From the NCBI GenBank assembly GCA_017461565.1, contig JAFTXQ010000014.1, forward strand, positions 179,594 through 243,593: 64,000 nt of DNA, written 5' to 3'. Positions 45,623-56,744 of this stretch are shown here, piece by piece. The stretch is from Oscillospiraceae bacterium (GTDB lineage Bacteria; Bacillota; Clostridia; Oscillospirales; Ruminococcaceae). The translations under genes and the position numbers were made by a program. The notes below the pieces were generated by a model. The model saw only the letters and a program-made list of their open reading frames with translations. It was not told where the DNA came from and did not search any database. The number at the start of each line of letters is the position of its first letter. The first letter of the stretch is position 1.

Positions 45623-46285
45623 TTATTCCTCAATATCGTTTTCTTCCCAGAACGGGCGGACGAACACATCCACTGCCTTTGTTCCGGGGACGCTGATATC
45701 CCTTTTCGCTGCTGTAAACAGCAGGGGAAGTCCAGCCGCATCTGCGGCAGCCTTAGCATATTCCACCGAGCCGAGGACATCCTCCGCAGTGGTGGATACA
45801 CCGAGGTTTGAGCTGTTTACCACAGCCGTAGCTTTAAGCGAGGACACAAGCTCTATATCACGGAGAAGCTCGATAGCTTCCTCAGGGGTGCTTGTGAGGT
45901 ATCGGAAGCTGTTGACCACATAGATCATATCATATCCGAAGTTCTTAAGCACCGTGGAATACTGACCAAGTGCGATGGCACCTGCGTCGTCGCCGCCCAC
46001 GTCGATAACGACCCTGTCATACTGTCTGAGCAGTGCGGCGAGATCGAAGCCGAGGGAGGGGATATCAAGATTTGTGTTTGCATATTGCGGTGCAACAAGG
46101 TAGATACCCTTATCCTTGAACAGCTTATCAAAGTCTGCCGTACGGAAATAGGGGTTTACAATGTCGAGGTCTATGATGCAGACCTTCTCGCCTGCGTCGG
46201 CGAATTCCAGCGCAAGGTTGACCGCTATATTTGTTTTTCCCGAGCCATAGTGACCCGTAATTATCGTTGCAGGATTATTAAGCAT
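45623..46285 (-). CDS. MinD/ParA-like P-loop ATPase
   Basis: 220 residues. Walker A GHYGSGKTNIAVNLAL at the N-terminus, IIDLDIVNPYFRT (deviant Walker A' region), and DRVVIDVGGDDAGA as Walker B. Such ATPases occur next to ferredoxin oxidoreductase operons in Clostridia, but no function is known. It sits 40 bases upstream of the ferredoxin subunit gene on the same strand, so it may be co-transcribed. ATG 46285 follows AAAAGG; a GTG two codons earlier overlaps that site. Confidence 0.82.
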   Translation of the reverse strand: MLNNPATIITGHYGSGKTNIAVNLALEFADAGEKVCIIDLDIVNPYFRTADFDKLFKDKGIYLVAPQYANTNLDIPSLGFDLAALLRQYDRVVIDVGGDDAGAIALGQYSTVLKNFGYDMIYVVNSFRYLTSTPEEAIELLRDIELVSSLKATAVVNSSNLGVSTTAEDVLGSVEYAKAAADAAGLPLLFTAAKRDISVPGTKAVDVFVRPFWEENDIEE

Positions 46286-46294
46286 TTTCACCTT

Positions 46295-46873
46295 TTAAGA
46301 GTACAGTTCTGCCATTGTTATTCCCATGATCGCAAAAATGAACACATACATGATTATTACCAGTCCAATTGCGATTGCCTGCCATATAAGCATAGCACGT
46401 GCGTAATTCTTCTTTGCGATGGGAGTATCGTTGCCGAAGCCCCATACGAACAGCAGTACAAGACCGATTATGCCAAGACCTGACAGGAAAATTGTGAGTA
46501 CCCATTCGCCGACGGTCATTTCCTTTGCTGCGGGAGCAGTGATGTTGTTGTACGGCATCGGCTGAGCAGGGTAGGGAGCCATATTGGGGTTAGGCTGAGC
46601 ATAACCGTTAGGCTGTCCGTAACCCATGTTGGGCTGTGCGTATGTATTGTTCTGGGGCGCTGCATAACCCATCTGGGAGTTTGCTGCCGCTCCGACGGGT
46701 GCTGCATTGGTGTTGCCTGCACCTGTGGGCATTATGTCGTTTTCAATGACATTGGTGTTATCTTCGGGTTTTGTAAGACTTACAGCTGCTACATCCATGG
46801 CCTCGCCGCAGAGGGGGCAGAATGCGCCTGTGCCGCTTACAAGAGAGCCGCACTTGTGACAAAATCTTTCCAT
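46295..46873 (-). CDS. Zinc-ribbon membrane protein with Pro/Asn/Gln-rich linker
   Basis: 192 residues, of unknown function. The N-terminal zinc ribbon has FCHKCGS and FCPLCGEAM. A low-complexity linker (about 50-115) is rich in Pro, Asn, Gln, Tyr and Gly with repeated NxGYGQPNGYAQPN-like units. Two transmembrane helices follow (about 122-145 and 162-187). Its stop lies 9 bases upstream of the MinD-like start. Its own promoter lies at 46957-46985. Confidence 0.82.
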   Translation of the reverse strand: MERFCHKCGSLVSGTGAFCPLCGEAMDVAAVSLTKPEDNTNVIENDIMPTGAGNTNAAPVGAAANSQMGYAAPQNNTYAQPNMGYGQPNGYAQPNPNMAPYPAQPMPYNNITAPAAKEMTVGEWVLTIFLSGLGIIGLVLLFVWGFGNDTPIAKKNYARAMLIWQAIAIGLVIIMYVFIFAIMGITMAELYS

Positions 46874-46956
46874 ATCGTTACCTCTTTAAACAGTAATTGA
46901 TTATCATCTGCGTGTTCCGACAGGAAGCACAGCAGAAATTCTTCCAATACAGATAT

Positions 46957-46985
46957 ATAATATCATATTATGCGCAGTTTGTCAA
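46957..46985 (-). promoter_or_regulatory. SigA-type promoter of the zinc-ribbon protein gene
   Basis: On the minus strand: TTGACA (46980-46985), 17 bp, TATTAT (46957-46962) with an extended TG. Confidence 0.75.
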
Positions 46986-47016
46986 TTATTTTTAGCAAGT
47001 TAAAAGCTTAAAGCTT

Positions 47017-47439
47017 TTATTTTTCCAGCCATTGGCTCATACCAGCTCCCAGAAGCTCATTCGGACGGTCGCGGAAGCCGAATTGCCTGTAGAAAGGCTC
47101 TCTGCCTGTGGCGGACATCAGATACAGTGCAATCTTTTCTCCCTCCTCAAGGGTCGAATGCATATAGTCCATAGTGCGGCGCATGAGCTGTGTGCCGATT
47201 CCACGGTGCTGATATTCGGGAATCACGATGACATCGGTGATGAAGTTTGCATAACCGCCATCAGACAGCACTCTTATCATGCCGATGCAGCGTCCGTTGT
47301 CTCTTACACAGGTGATGTGGAATGCATTGTTAAGTACATTTGATGCTATCCTGTCGGAAAGCACCATAAAATTCACAAGGCGGCGCATCTCTTTATATTC
47401 TTCAAGGGTTGGCGCTTCGTTGATAAATTCAAGTGACAA
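47017..47439 (-). CDS. GNAT-family N-acetyltransferase
   Basis: 140 residues. The acetyl-CoA loop VIPEYQHRGIGTQLMRRTMD (motif A, Q/RxxGxG/A) and the C-terminal YRQFGFRDRP (motif B) are clear. Substrate unknown. A TTG start at 47439 is chosen: TGGAGGT lies 6 bases before it and it precedes SLEFINEAP. An ATG farther upstream overlaps the ftsH terminator and was rejected. Confidence 0.85.
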   Translation of the reverse strand: MSLEFINEAPTLEEYKEMRRLVNFMVLSDRIASNVLNNAFHITCVRDNGRCIGMIRVLSDGGYANFITDVIVIPEYQHRGIGTQLMRRTMDYMHSTLEEGEKIALYLMSATGREPFYRQFGFRDRPNELLGAGMSQWLEK

Positions 47440-47479
47440 TATTATTACCTCCAGACCGAAATATATGTTTGATATCCGC

Positions 47480-47507
47480 AAAAAATCCGCCACGCCATGT
47501 GACGGAT
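47480..47507 (-). terminator. Terminator of ftsH
   Basis: Stem ATCCGTCAC / GTGGCGGAT (one wobble) with a T run on the minus strand. Confidence 0.85.
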
Positions 47508-47518
47508 CTTTATTGCAT

Positions 47519-49507
<1,989 letters not shown>

Positions 49508-49577
49508 TTAGACCGCCTTTCCAAAAGGAAAATTCCTTAAATAATATTGCCGGAAAATTATAGAAATATGTATTTGT

Positions 49578-50123
49578 TTACGAATAAACGGATGGCTTCA
49601 GAATGCCGACATAAGGCAGATTTCTGAATTGCTCGCTGTAATCCAGACCGTAGCCCACAACGAAATGATCCTCGATTGCGATGCCTGTATAGTCGGCAGT
49701 AAAGCCCTTTACAACACGCCTTGAGGGCTTGTCAAGCAGGGTCACTATCCTGAGAGAAGCGGGATTTCTTGTTAAAAGCTCGTTCTTGAGAGAGTACAGT
49801 GTTCTGGCAGTGTCGAGGATATCCTCAACGATAACTACGTGTCTGCCTTCAAAGTTGATCTCAGCGCCCACATCAAGGCTCACGGTTCCTGCGGAGACAG
49901 TGCTGCTGCCATAGCTGGACGCCTTGAGGAAGTTTATCTCCATAGGGCATTTCACCTCTCGCATGAGGTCTGCGAAGAATACGACAGAGCCTTTCAGAAC
50001 ACAGATGAACAACGGATTTTTGTCGGCATACTCCTTGGTGAGGATACGGCCCATTTCAGCGACCTTTGCTTTGATCTCTTCCTCGGTAATGAGGATCTTT
50101 TCTATTTCGTCAGGGAGATACAT
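49578..50123 (-). CDS. hpt: Hypoxanthine phosphoribosyltransferase
   Basis: Salvages hypoxanthine or guanine with PRPP. The PRPP loop is VVIVEDILDTARTL (Ala where Gly is usual); LKGSVVFFADLMREV and VVGYGLDYSEQFRNLPYVG are typical. 181 residues. ATG 50123 has AAAGGAG upstream; the frame is open for 69 bases more, but with no ribosome site. Its promoter is at 50198-50226. Confidence 0.95.
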   Translation of the reverse strand: MYLPDEIEKILITEEEIKAKVAEMGRILTKEYADKNPLFICVLKGSVVFFADLMREVKCPMEINFLKASSYGSSTVSAGTVSLDVGAEINFEGRHVVIVEDILDTARTLYSLKNELLTRNPASLRIVTLLDKPSRRVVKGFTADYTGIAIEDHFVVGYGLDYSEQFRNLPYVGILKPSVYS

Positions 50124-50197
50124 GGTTTGTTTGCTCCTTTTGAATTTGATGTCAGAAATTTTTGTGTGATGTTTTTGTAAAATCATACACAAGATTA

Positions 50198-50226
50198 ATT
50201 ATAACACAGTTCTTATCAAAATGCAA
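50198..50226 (-). promoter_or_regulatory. SigA-type promoter of hpt-ftsH
   Basis: On the minus strand: TTGCAT (50221-50226), 17 bp, TATAAT (50198-50203). Confidence 0.8.
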
Positions 50227-50339
50227 ACAGTTTCGGTGAATATTTAATGAAATTTTTTAAATAAAAGGTGAATAATACTTATGCAAAAACACGATTAGCT
50301 GTTCCGGATGTGTTTTTTGAGCGAAAATAACAAAAAAAG

Positions 50340-50357
50340 TTGTGAATTTCTTGACAT
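50340..50357. promoter_or_regulatory. Candidate Rex operator over the aconitase -35 box
   Basis: TTGTGAA-TTTC-TTGACAT matches the Rex consensus TTGTTAA-N4-TTAACAA at 11 of 14 half-site positions and covers the -35 hexamer. The rex gene lies downstream in the same region. Prediction only. Confidence 0.4.
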
Positions 50358-50379
50358 ATCGTTTTGGATGGTATATAAT
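50351..50379 (+). promoter_or_regulatory. SigA-type promoter of aconitase
   Basis: TTGACA (50351-50356), 17 bp, TATAAT (50374-50379). Confidence 0.9.
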
Positions 50380-50415
50380 AATAGAGTATCATTTTTTATA
50401 AAGGAGCAAAAGACA

Positions 50416-52344
50416 ATGGGACTTACTTTAACCGAAAAGATCATCAAGGCGCACATCGTTGACGGCGAGATGATAAAGGGTCAGGAGATCGGCCTTAAGA
50501 TCGACCAGACCCTCACACAGGACGCAACAGGTACAATGGCATACCTCCAGTTCGAGGCTATGGGCGTTGACCGTGTAAAGACAGAGCGTTCTGTTGCGTA
50601 TATCGATCACAACACACTTCAGAGCGGCTTCGAGAATGCGGATGACCACCGCTTTATCGGTTCCATCGCAAAGAAGCACGGCATCTGGTTCTCCAGACCC
50701 GGTAACGGTATCTGCCACCAGGTACATCTGGAGCGTTTCGGCAAGCCCGGCAAGACACTCATCGGTTCTGACAGCCATACCCCCACAGGCGGCGGTATCG
50801 GTATGCTGGCTATGGGCGCAGGCGGACTTGATGTTGCTGTTGCAATGGGCGGCGGCGCTTACTACATAACAATGCCCAAGGTGGTAAAGATCAACCTCAC
50901 AGGCAAGCTGAACGACTGGGTATCCGCAAAGGACGTTATCCTTGAGGTGCTGCGCATCCTGTCCGTTAAGGGCGGCGTAGGCAAGGTAATGGAGTACTGC
51001 GGCGACGGCGTTGCAAGCCTCTCCGTTCCCGAGCGTGCTACCATCACAAACATGGGTGCAGAGCTTGGCGCAACAACATCCATATTCCCCTCTGACGAAA
51101 CAACTCTCCGCTTCCTCAAGGCACAGGGCAGAGAAGAGGATTACGTTCCCCTTTCCGCTGATCCCGACGCTGTTTATGACGAGGAAGTCAATATCGATCT
51201 CTCTAAGCTCGTTCCCCTTGCTGCTTGTCCTCATTCTCCCGACAATATCAAGACCATCGAGGAGATCGGTGCAGTAAAGGTGGATCAGGTATGTATCGGC
51301 TCCTGCACAAACTCTTCTCTTCAGGATCTGCTCAAGGTAGCTCACATCCTCAAGGGCAAGACAGTTCACCCTGATGTAAGCCTTGCTATCGCACCCGGCA
51401 GCAAGCAGGTGTTCAACATGATGGCAGAGTGCGGCGCACTGTCCGACCTCATTGACGCAGGTGCAAGAATCCTTGAGAGTGCGTGCGGTCCCTGCATCGG
51501 CATGGGTCAGTCCCCCAACTCCAAGGGTATCTCTCTGCGTACTTTCAACCGTAACTTCGAGGGTAGAAGCGGCACAAAGGACGGTCAGATCTATCTGGTT
51601 TCTCCCGAGACCGCTGCTATCTCCGCTGTAACAGGTGTGTTCACAGATCCCAGAACGATCGGCGCTATGCCTCCCTACATCATGCCCGAGAAGTTCCTTA
51701 TCAACGACAACATGGTGACAGCTCCCGCATCCGCAGAGGAAGCTCCTGCTGTTGAGATACTCCGTGGTCCCAACATCAAGCCCTTCCCCGTAAACAGCCC
51801 CCTCGCAGATTCCATCGAGTGCGGCGTTACTCTTAAGGTGGGCGACAACATCACAACAGACCACATCATGCCTGCAGGTGCAAAGATACTTCCCCTGCGT
51901 TCAAATATCCCCGCTATCTCTGAGTACTGCTTCACAGTATGCGACGAGACCTTCCCCAGGAGAGCAAAGGAAGCAGGCAAGTCCATCATTGTCGGTGGCG
52001 TGAACTACGGTCAGGGCTCATCCAGAGAGCACGCAGCGCTTGCACCTCTTTACCTCGGCGTAAAGGCTATTATATGCAAGAGCTTCGCACGTATCCACAG
52101 ACAGAACCTCATCAACAACGGCATCCTGCCTCTCGAGTTCGTGAACGAGGCAGACTACGAGAAGATCGCACAGGGCGACGAGCTTGCTATCGCAAACATC
52201 CGTGAGATAGTTGAGAAGGACGGCAAGATCATCGTAGAGAACAAGACCAAGGGCGAGTCCTACGAAGTTAAGTGCGAGCTTTCCGAGCGTGGCAAGGGCA
52301 TGATACTTGCAGGCGGTCTCTTAAATATGACCAAGAACGGATGA
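50416..52344 (+). CDS. acn: Aconitate hydratase
   Basis: Isomerises citrate to isocitrate using a [4Fe-4S] cluster. The cluster cysteines lie in IGSCTNSS and ACGPCIGMGQ. Other conserved parts are LIGSDSHTPTGGGIGML, TDHIMPAG at the start of the swivelling domain, and NYGQGSSREHAAL. 642 residues, the shorter type seen in many anaerobes and mitochondria-like, not the 890-residue AcnA. AAGGAG at 50401-50406 fixes ATG 50416. A YitT gene and then icd follow on the same strand. Confidence 0.96.
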   Translation: MGLTLTEKIIKAHIVDGEMIKGQEIGLKIDQTLTQDATGTMAYLQFEAMGVDRVKTERSVAYIDHNTLQSGFENADDHRFIGSIAKKHGIWFSRPGNGICHQVHLERFGKPGKTLIGSDSHTPTGGGIGMLAMGAGGLDVAVAMGGGAYYITMPKVVKINLTGKLNDWVSAKDVILEVLRILSVKGGVGKVMEYCGDGVASLSVPERATITNMGAELGATTSIFPSDETTLRFLKAQGREEDYVPLSADPDAVYDEEVNIDLSKLVPLAACPHSPDNIKTIEEIGAVKVDQVCIGSCTNSSLQDLLKVAHILKGKTVHPDVSLAIAPGSKQVFNMMAECGALSDLIDAGARILESACGPCIGMGQSPNSKGISLRTFNRNFEGRSGTKDGQIYLVSPETAAISAVTGVFTDPRTIGAMPPYIMPEKFLINDNMVTAPASAEEAPAVEILRGPNIKPFPVNSPLADSIECGVTLKVGDNITTDHIMPAGAKILPLRSNIPAISEYCFTVCDETFPRRAKEAGKSIIVGGVNYGQGSSREHAALAPLYLGVKAIICKSFARIHRQNLINNGILPLEFVNEADYEKIAQGDELAIANIREIVEKDGKIIVENKTKGESYEVKCELSERGKGMILAGGLLNMTKNG

Positions 52345-52394
52345 TCTAAGGCTTAACTATTCGCCCGTTGTTACACGACCGGTGGTGTCCACGT

Positions 52395-52440
52395 GTAGGT
52401 CATGGTTAAATAGCGAGAACGGTAAGCCGTTCTCCTACAT
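52395..52440. repeat. Hairpin element with GTAGG/CCTAC ends
   Basis: GAGAACGG-TAAG-CCGTTCTC (52415-52434) is enclosed between GTAGG (52395-52399) and CCTAC (52434-52438), which recalls the GTAGG ends of the 2851 element. It lies in the 123-base gap between aconitase and the YitT gene. Confidence 0.65.
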
Positions 52441-52467
52441 AAACAGGCATCCAACGAAAGGTGATAA

Positions 52468-53340
52468 ATGAAGAAATTCAAAGAAAACTTCAGGCTCCGC
52501 AATTTTTTAATGCTTACACTGGCAGGTATCATAAATGCTTTCGGCATCACCTGTTTTCTCAATCCCGTAAAGCTTTACGACAGCGGAATATCGGGAACAT
52601 CCATGCTGCTTGCTCAGATAACTCCTGAGTACCTTACGCTTTCGATATTTCTTATCGTGCTCAATGTTCCGCTGTTCCTGTACGGACTTAAAAAGCAGGG
52701 CGTGACATTCACTGTATCGGCTATATATACAGTTGCGATATACTCGGTTACTGCATGGCTCATCACCGATGTGTTCCCAATTGATGTAAGTATCGCTTCT
52801 CCGCTTGCGGAGACAGATCTTCTCCTGTGTGCACTGTTCGGCGGCATTATCTCGGGTATCGGAAGCGGTACTGCGATACGCTTCGGCGGTGCGATGGACG
52901 GCATCGAGGTAATGGCGGTCATATTTGCCAAAAAGCTCGGTATCACTGTAGGTACGTTCGTGATGATATATAACATCCTGCTGTATATAGTTGCGGGTGT
53001 GCTGATAAACAGCTGGATACTTCCGCTGTATTCCATTATTACGTACGCTGCGGGGCTCAAGGCGGTGGACTTCATCGTCGATGGTCTTGACAGAGCAAAG
53101 TGCGCTATGATCGTTACAGTGCAGCCCGATGAGATATGCAAGGCGCTTTCCGACACCTTCGAGTGCGGTGCGACCCGTGTCGAGGCAAGGGGCGGCTACT
53201 CCGGCTCCGATAAGACTATCGTGTACTTTGTAATAAACCGTTTCCAGGTCACACGTATGAGAAATGTCGTACATGAAGTAGACCCCACAGCGTTTATAAC
53301 CATTAATGAAGTCGCCGATGTATTCAAGGCGAACAACTAA
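52468..53340 (+). CDS. YitT family membrane protein (DUF161/DUF2179)
   Basis: 290 residues. Five or six hydrophobic helices (residues about 12-205) with GIINAFGITCFLNP and SGIGSGTAIRFGGAMDGIEVMA, typical of the YitT family. The C-terminal cytoplasmic DUF2179 domain (about 210-285) has the segment IYNILLYIV before it and CGATRVEARGGYSGSDKTIV. Function is unknown, and neighbours (aconitase, icd) do not explain it. AAAGGTGAT precedes ATG 52468. Confidence 0.92.
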   Translation: MKKFKENFRLRNFLMLTLAGIINAFGITCFLNPVKLYDSGISGTSMLLAQITPEYLTLSIFLIVLNVPLFLYGLKKQGVTFTVSAIYTVAIYSVTAWLITDVFPIDVSIASPLAETDLLLCALFGGIISGIGSGTAIRFGGAMDGIEVMAVIFAKKLGITVGTFVMIYNILLYIVAGVLINSWILPLYSIITYAAGLKAVDFIVDGLDRAKCAMIVTVQPDEICKALSDTFECGATRVEARGGYSGSDKTIVYFVINRFQVTRMRNVVHEVDPTAFITINEVADVFKANN

Positions 53341-53360
53341 ACCGAAAGGAAATATAAAAA

Positions 53361-54575
53361 ATGGCTGAAAAGATCAGAATGACCACCCCTCTCGTTGAGA
53401 TGGATGGCGACGAAATGACCAGAATAATCTGGAAGATGATAAAGGATATCCTTATCGAACCCTATGTTGACCTCAAAACAGAGTATTACGATCTCGGGCT
53501 TGTACACAGAAACGAGACCAACGATCAGGTTACTATCGACTCTGCAAACGCTACAAAGAAGTATGGCGTTGCAGTAAAGTGCGCTACCATCACTCCCAAC
53601 GCACAGCGCATGACAGAGTACGACCTCAAGGAGATGTGGAAGTCCCCCAACGGCACTATCCGTGCTATCCTCGACGGTACTGTATTCCGTGCTCCCATCA
53701 TCTGCAAGGGCATCAACTCCCTTATCCCCACATGGACAAAGCCCATCACCATTGCACGTCACGCTTATGGCGATGTTTACAAGAACAGCGAGATGAAGGT
53801 TGCTGACGGCAGCAAGTGCGAGCTCATCGTTACTGATAAGGATGGCAACGAGACACGTCAGCTCATCCACACCTTCAACGGCAGCGATGGTATCATCCAG
53901 GGCCTGCACAACATCAACGGCTCCATCGCTTCCTTTGCAAGAGCGTGCTTCAACTTCGCTCTCGATACAAAGCAGGATCTGTGGTTCGCTACAAAGGACA
54001 CCATCTCCAAGCAGTACGACCACACCTTCAAGGATATCTTCGCTGATATCTACGAGGCTGAGTACAAGGCTAAGTTCGAGGCGGCAGGCATCGAGTATTT
54101 CTACACCCTCATCGACGACGCAGTTGCAAGAGTGGTACGCTCCGAGGGCGGCTACATCTGGGCGTGCAAGAACTACGACGGCGACGTTATGTCCGACATG
54201 GTTGCAACAGCATTCGGCTCTCTCGGTATGATGACCTCTGTTCTGGTATCTCCCGATGGCGTTTACGAGTACGAGGCTGCTCACGGCACAGTAACACGTC
54301 ACTACTACAAGCACCTCAAGGGCGAGGAGACCTCCACAAACTCCGTTGCCACCATTTTTGCATGGACAGGCGCACTCAAGAAGAGAGGCGAGCTTGACAA
54401 CATCCCCGAGCTGGTAGACTATGCAGAAAAGCTTGAAAAGGCTACCGTACAGACTATCGAAGAGGGTGTTATGACAGGCGACCTTTATGTGCTTTCCACA
54501 CTGGAGAACAAGCGCAAGGTAAATACACAGGATTTCCTTGTTGAGATCAACAACAGACTCCAGGCTATGATCTGA
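53361..54575 (+). CDS. icd: NADP-dependent isocitrate dehydrogenase (eukaryotic-type, type II)
   Basis: Oxidatively decarboxylates isocitrate to 2-oxoglutarate. 404 residues. [22 protein letters not shown] at the N-terminus is the type II pattern shared with mitochondrial enzymes; [16 protein letters not shown] binds substrate, and [13 protein letters not shown] supplies metal ligands. AARGTV-type loop AHGTVTRHY near residue 310 matches NADP-dependent forms. Begins 20 bases after the YitT stop; rex begins 22 bases after its own stop. Confidence 0.96.
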   Translation: MAEKIRMTTPLVEMDGDEMTRIIWKMIKDILIEPYVDLKTEYYDLGLVHRNETNDQVTIDSANATKKYGVAVKCATITPNAQRMTEYDLKEMWKSPNGTIRAILDGTVFRAPIICKGINSLIPTWTKPITIARHAYGDVYKNSEMKVADGSKCELIVTDKDGNETRQLIHTFNGSDGIIQGLHNINGSIASFARACFNFALDTKQDLWFATKDTISKQYDHTFKDIFADIYEAEYKAKFEAAGIEYFYTLIDDAVARVVRSEGGYIWACKNYDGDVMSDMVATAFGSLGMMTSVLVSPDGVYEYEAAHGTVTRHYYKHLKGEETSTNSVATIFAWTGALKKRGELDNIPELVDYAEKLEKATVQTIEEGVMTGDLYVLSTLENKRKVNTQDFLVEINNRLQAMI

Positions 54576-54597
54576 TAAAAGAAAGTCGGTTTTAAAA

Positions 54598-55236
54598 ATG
54601 CAGAAGAACAATATCTCTACCTCGGTAATACGCAGACTTCCTCGCTATTACCGTTTCCTGGGCGGTCTGCTCAGACAGGATATACAGAAGATATCCTCCC
54701 GTGAGCTTTCCGAGATGATGAGGCTCACCGCTTCACAGATAAGACAGGATCTTAACTGCTTCGGAGGCTTCGGACAGCAGGGCTACGGCTACAATGTTGC
54801 GGAGCTCCGCCGTGAGATAGGGCATATCCTCGGACTTGATATATCCGAAAAGGTCATACTTATAGGAGCAGGCAACCTTGGCAGAGCGCTCACCATGCAT
54901 ATTGATTTTGAAAAATACGGCTATGAGCTTATCGGTATCTTTGACAGCGATATTGCTATGCAGGATATCGAGATATCAGGAATACGCATCAAGCACACAA
55001 ATCAGCTTGAAAGCTTCTGTCGTGAGAACAAGCCTACTATGGCAGTGTTGTGTATACCTCGCAGCGGTGCAAAGGAGACTGTCGAGATGCTGATGTCCTG
55101 CGGAGTCAATGCGTTCTGGAATTTTTCCCACTATGACATTCTGTTTGATTTCCCTGATGCGAAAGTGGAGAGCGTTCATCTCACCGACAGCCTGATGACT
55201 TTGTCCTATGCGGCAAAGCAAAGGGAAGAAGAATGA
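54598..55236 (+). CDS. rex: Redox-sensing transcriptional repressor Rex
   Basis: NADH/NAD-sensing repressor of fermentation and redox genes. 212 residues. The N-terminal winged helix (1-75) has ISTSVIRRLPRYYRFL and LTASQIRQDLNCFGGFGQQGYGY. The Rossmann domain has LIGAGNLGRAL and GIFDSD. It follows icd by 22 bases and precedes a strong terminator, so it ends the aconitase-YitT-icd-rex cluster and may control it. Confidence 0.96.
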   Translation: MQKNNISTSVIRRLPRYYRFLGGLLRQDIQKISSRELSEMMRLTASQIRQDLNCFGGFGQQGYGYNVAELRREIGHILGLDISEKVILIGAGNLGRALTMHIDFEKYGYELIGIFDSDIAMQDIEISGIRIKHTNQLESFCRENKPTMAVLCIPRSGAKETVEMLMSCGVNAFWNFSHYDILFDFPDAKVESVHLTDSLMTLSYAAKQREEE

Positions 55237-55258
55237 TCCGCTATACATAATAATGATT

Positions 55259-55289
55259 AAAGGGCTGTTCCGATGAGGAACAGCCCTTT
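55259..55289 (+). terminator. Terminator of rex
   Basis: 13-bp perfect stem (AAAGGGCTGTTCC / GGAACAGCCCTTT), 5-nt loop. Confidence 0.85.
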
Positions 55290-55308
55290 GCTTATATTGT
55301 GACGATTA

Positions 55309-55361
55309 TCTTTGCGGTCGGGGCGACCGCAATTTCCTTTGGAAGCCGAAAAGATTGCTTA
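55309..55361. repeat. 53-base repeat, copy 1
   Basis: Differs from copy 2 (55428-55480) at only a few bases. It contains TTGCGGTCG-GGG-CGACCGCAA. Between the copies is another hairpin, TGACCGC-AG-GCGGTCA (55399-55414). The gap 55237-55477 holds this array, the rex terminator and no gene. Confidence 0.9.
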
Positions 55362-55427
55362 ATTATTCAGCTTACTGATTAAGACGGAAATGAACGCATG
55401 ACCGCAGGCGGTCACGCTGCAATCTTT

Positions 55428-55480
55428 TCTTTGCGGTCGGGGCGACCGCAATTTCCTTCGGAAACCGAAAAGATCGCTTA
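55428..55480. repeat. 53-base repeat, copy 2, running into the stop codon of the PPi-type pfk gene
   Basis: Same hairpin as copy 1. Its last three bases are the stop codon of the minus-strand phosphofructokinase gene. Confidence 0.9.
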
Positions 55481-56689
55481 CTGATTTAATCTGAAATGCA
55501 CCGGGATGCCGTTTCTATATTCGATGACAGGCTCGCCCTGAATGAGGGGGAGGAAGTAGTTCAGCGCATCGATCGTAACGTTGTTGCCCTCGGGATTTAT
55601 CCATTCACGGGGGAATTTCTTCTCCTGATTTGCGATCTTTGAAATGTCAGCGGTGACTATCTCGCAGCGGTAGGGGTTGTTGCTGATACGCTTGAAGCAC
55701 ATCATCACGCCGCTTTCGCCACGGTCAAGTGCAGCGGAAACAGCCTCTCTGCCTATGCGCTCCGCCTCTGTGATATCGGTGAGGGAAGCAATATGCGAGC
55801 TGCACCTCTGCATAACGTTAAGCTCGATAGAACGCACCTTGCAGCCGATGTGCGAGGATATGAACTTTTCCAGCTTCTTTCCGATACCGCCGAGCATCGC
55901 ATGGCCGAATGCGTCCACAGCGCCATCGGAGCTTTCGCCGATATCGATCTCGATACCCTCGGAAACTGCAACTATTACAGCCTTATAGCGGAGCTGAGCC
56001 TGCTTTACATCCTCAAGGAATTTTTCAGGGGAGAAGTCACCCTCGGGGAGATATATCATGTGGGGCGCAGGTTCGCCGTTGGCTCTGAGTACACAGGAGG
56101 AGGCAGCCAGCCAGCCTGCGTCACGTCCCATTATCTCTACTATCGTAACGGAGGGGATGGAGTATACACGGCTGTCGCGGATTATCTCCTGAAGCGAGGT
56201 CGCAACGTACTTTGCCGCCGAGCCGAATCCGGGAGTGTGGTCGGTCTCGGTAACATCGTTGTCGATGGTCTTGGGTACACCGACTACCTTGATATCAATA
56301 CCCTGTGCTGTGAAGTAGCGGTCCAGCTTCATTACGGTGTCCATTGAGTCGTTACCGCCGATGTAGAAGAACGCCTTGATGTTGTGCTTATTAAAGGTGT
56401 CCAGTATCCTGATGTAGCTCTCCTCGTCCTGCTCGAAATCCTTGAGCTTGAAGCGGCAGGAGCCGAGTATCGTGGAGGGGGTCTTCATCAGAAGTTCCTT
56501 GTCGTGCTCATCCATAAGGATGTTGCGGAGATTTAAGAGGTGGTCGTTCAGGATACCCTCGATACCGTTTTCAGCGCCGTATATCTCGTCGATATCGGGG
56601 CACGCCTCCGCTCCGTTGAATACTCCTGTGAGGGATGCGTTGATAGCGGCGGTAGGACCGCCCGACTGTGCTACTGCTATGTTGAACAT
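55478..56689 (-). CDS. PPi-type 6-phosphofructokinase
   Basis: Phosphorylates fructose 6-phosphate, probably using pyrophosphate reversibly. 403 residues. The donor-site residues are GGND (111-114) and PKTIDND with Lys140; Asp instead of Gly at the third/fourth position and Lys before TIDND are the pair associated with PPi use. MGRDAGWLAA and QRCSSHIASL are also present. ATG 56689 follows GGAGGT. Its gene follows mnmA by 55 bases and ends inside a repeated hairpin. Confidence 0.92.
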   Translation of the reverse strand: MFNIAVAQSGGPTAAINASLTGVFNGAEACPDIDEIYGAENGIEGILNDHLLNLRNILMDEHDKELLMKTPSTILGSCRFKLKDFEQDEESYIRILDTFNKHNIKAFFYIGGNDSMDTVMKLDRYFTAQGIDIKVVGVPKTIDNDVTETDHTPGFGSAAKYVATSLQEIIRDSRVYSIPSVTIVEIMGRDAGWLAASSCVLRANGEPAPHMIYLPEGDFSPEKFLEDVKQAQLRYKAVIVAVSEGIEIDIGESSDGAVDAFGHAMLGGIGKKLEKFISSHIGCKVRSIELNVMQRCSSHIASLTDITEAERIGREAVSAALDRGESGVMMCFKRISNNPYRCEIVTADISKIANQEKKFPREWINPEGNNVTIDALNYFLPLIQGEPVIEYRNGIPVHFRLNQ

Positions 56690-56744
56690 AGTGTACCTCC
56701 GTTGTCTTTTGTTCTGTATTTTTGCAGATGCCTCTGCGTTATGA

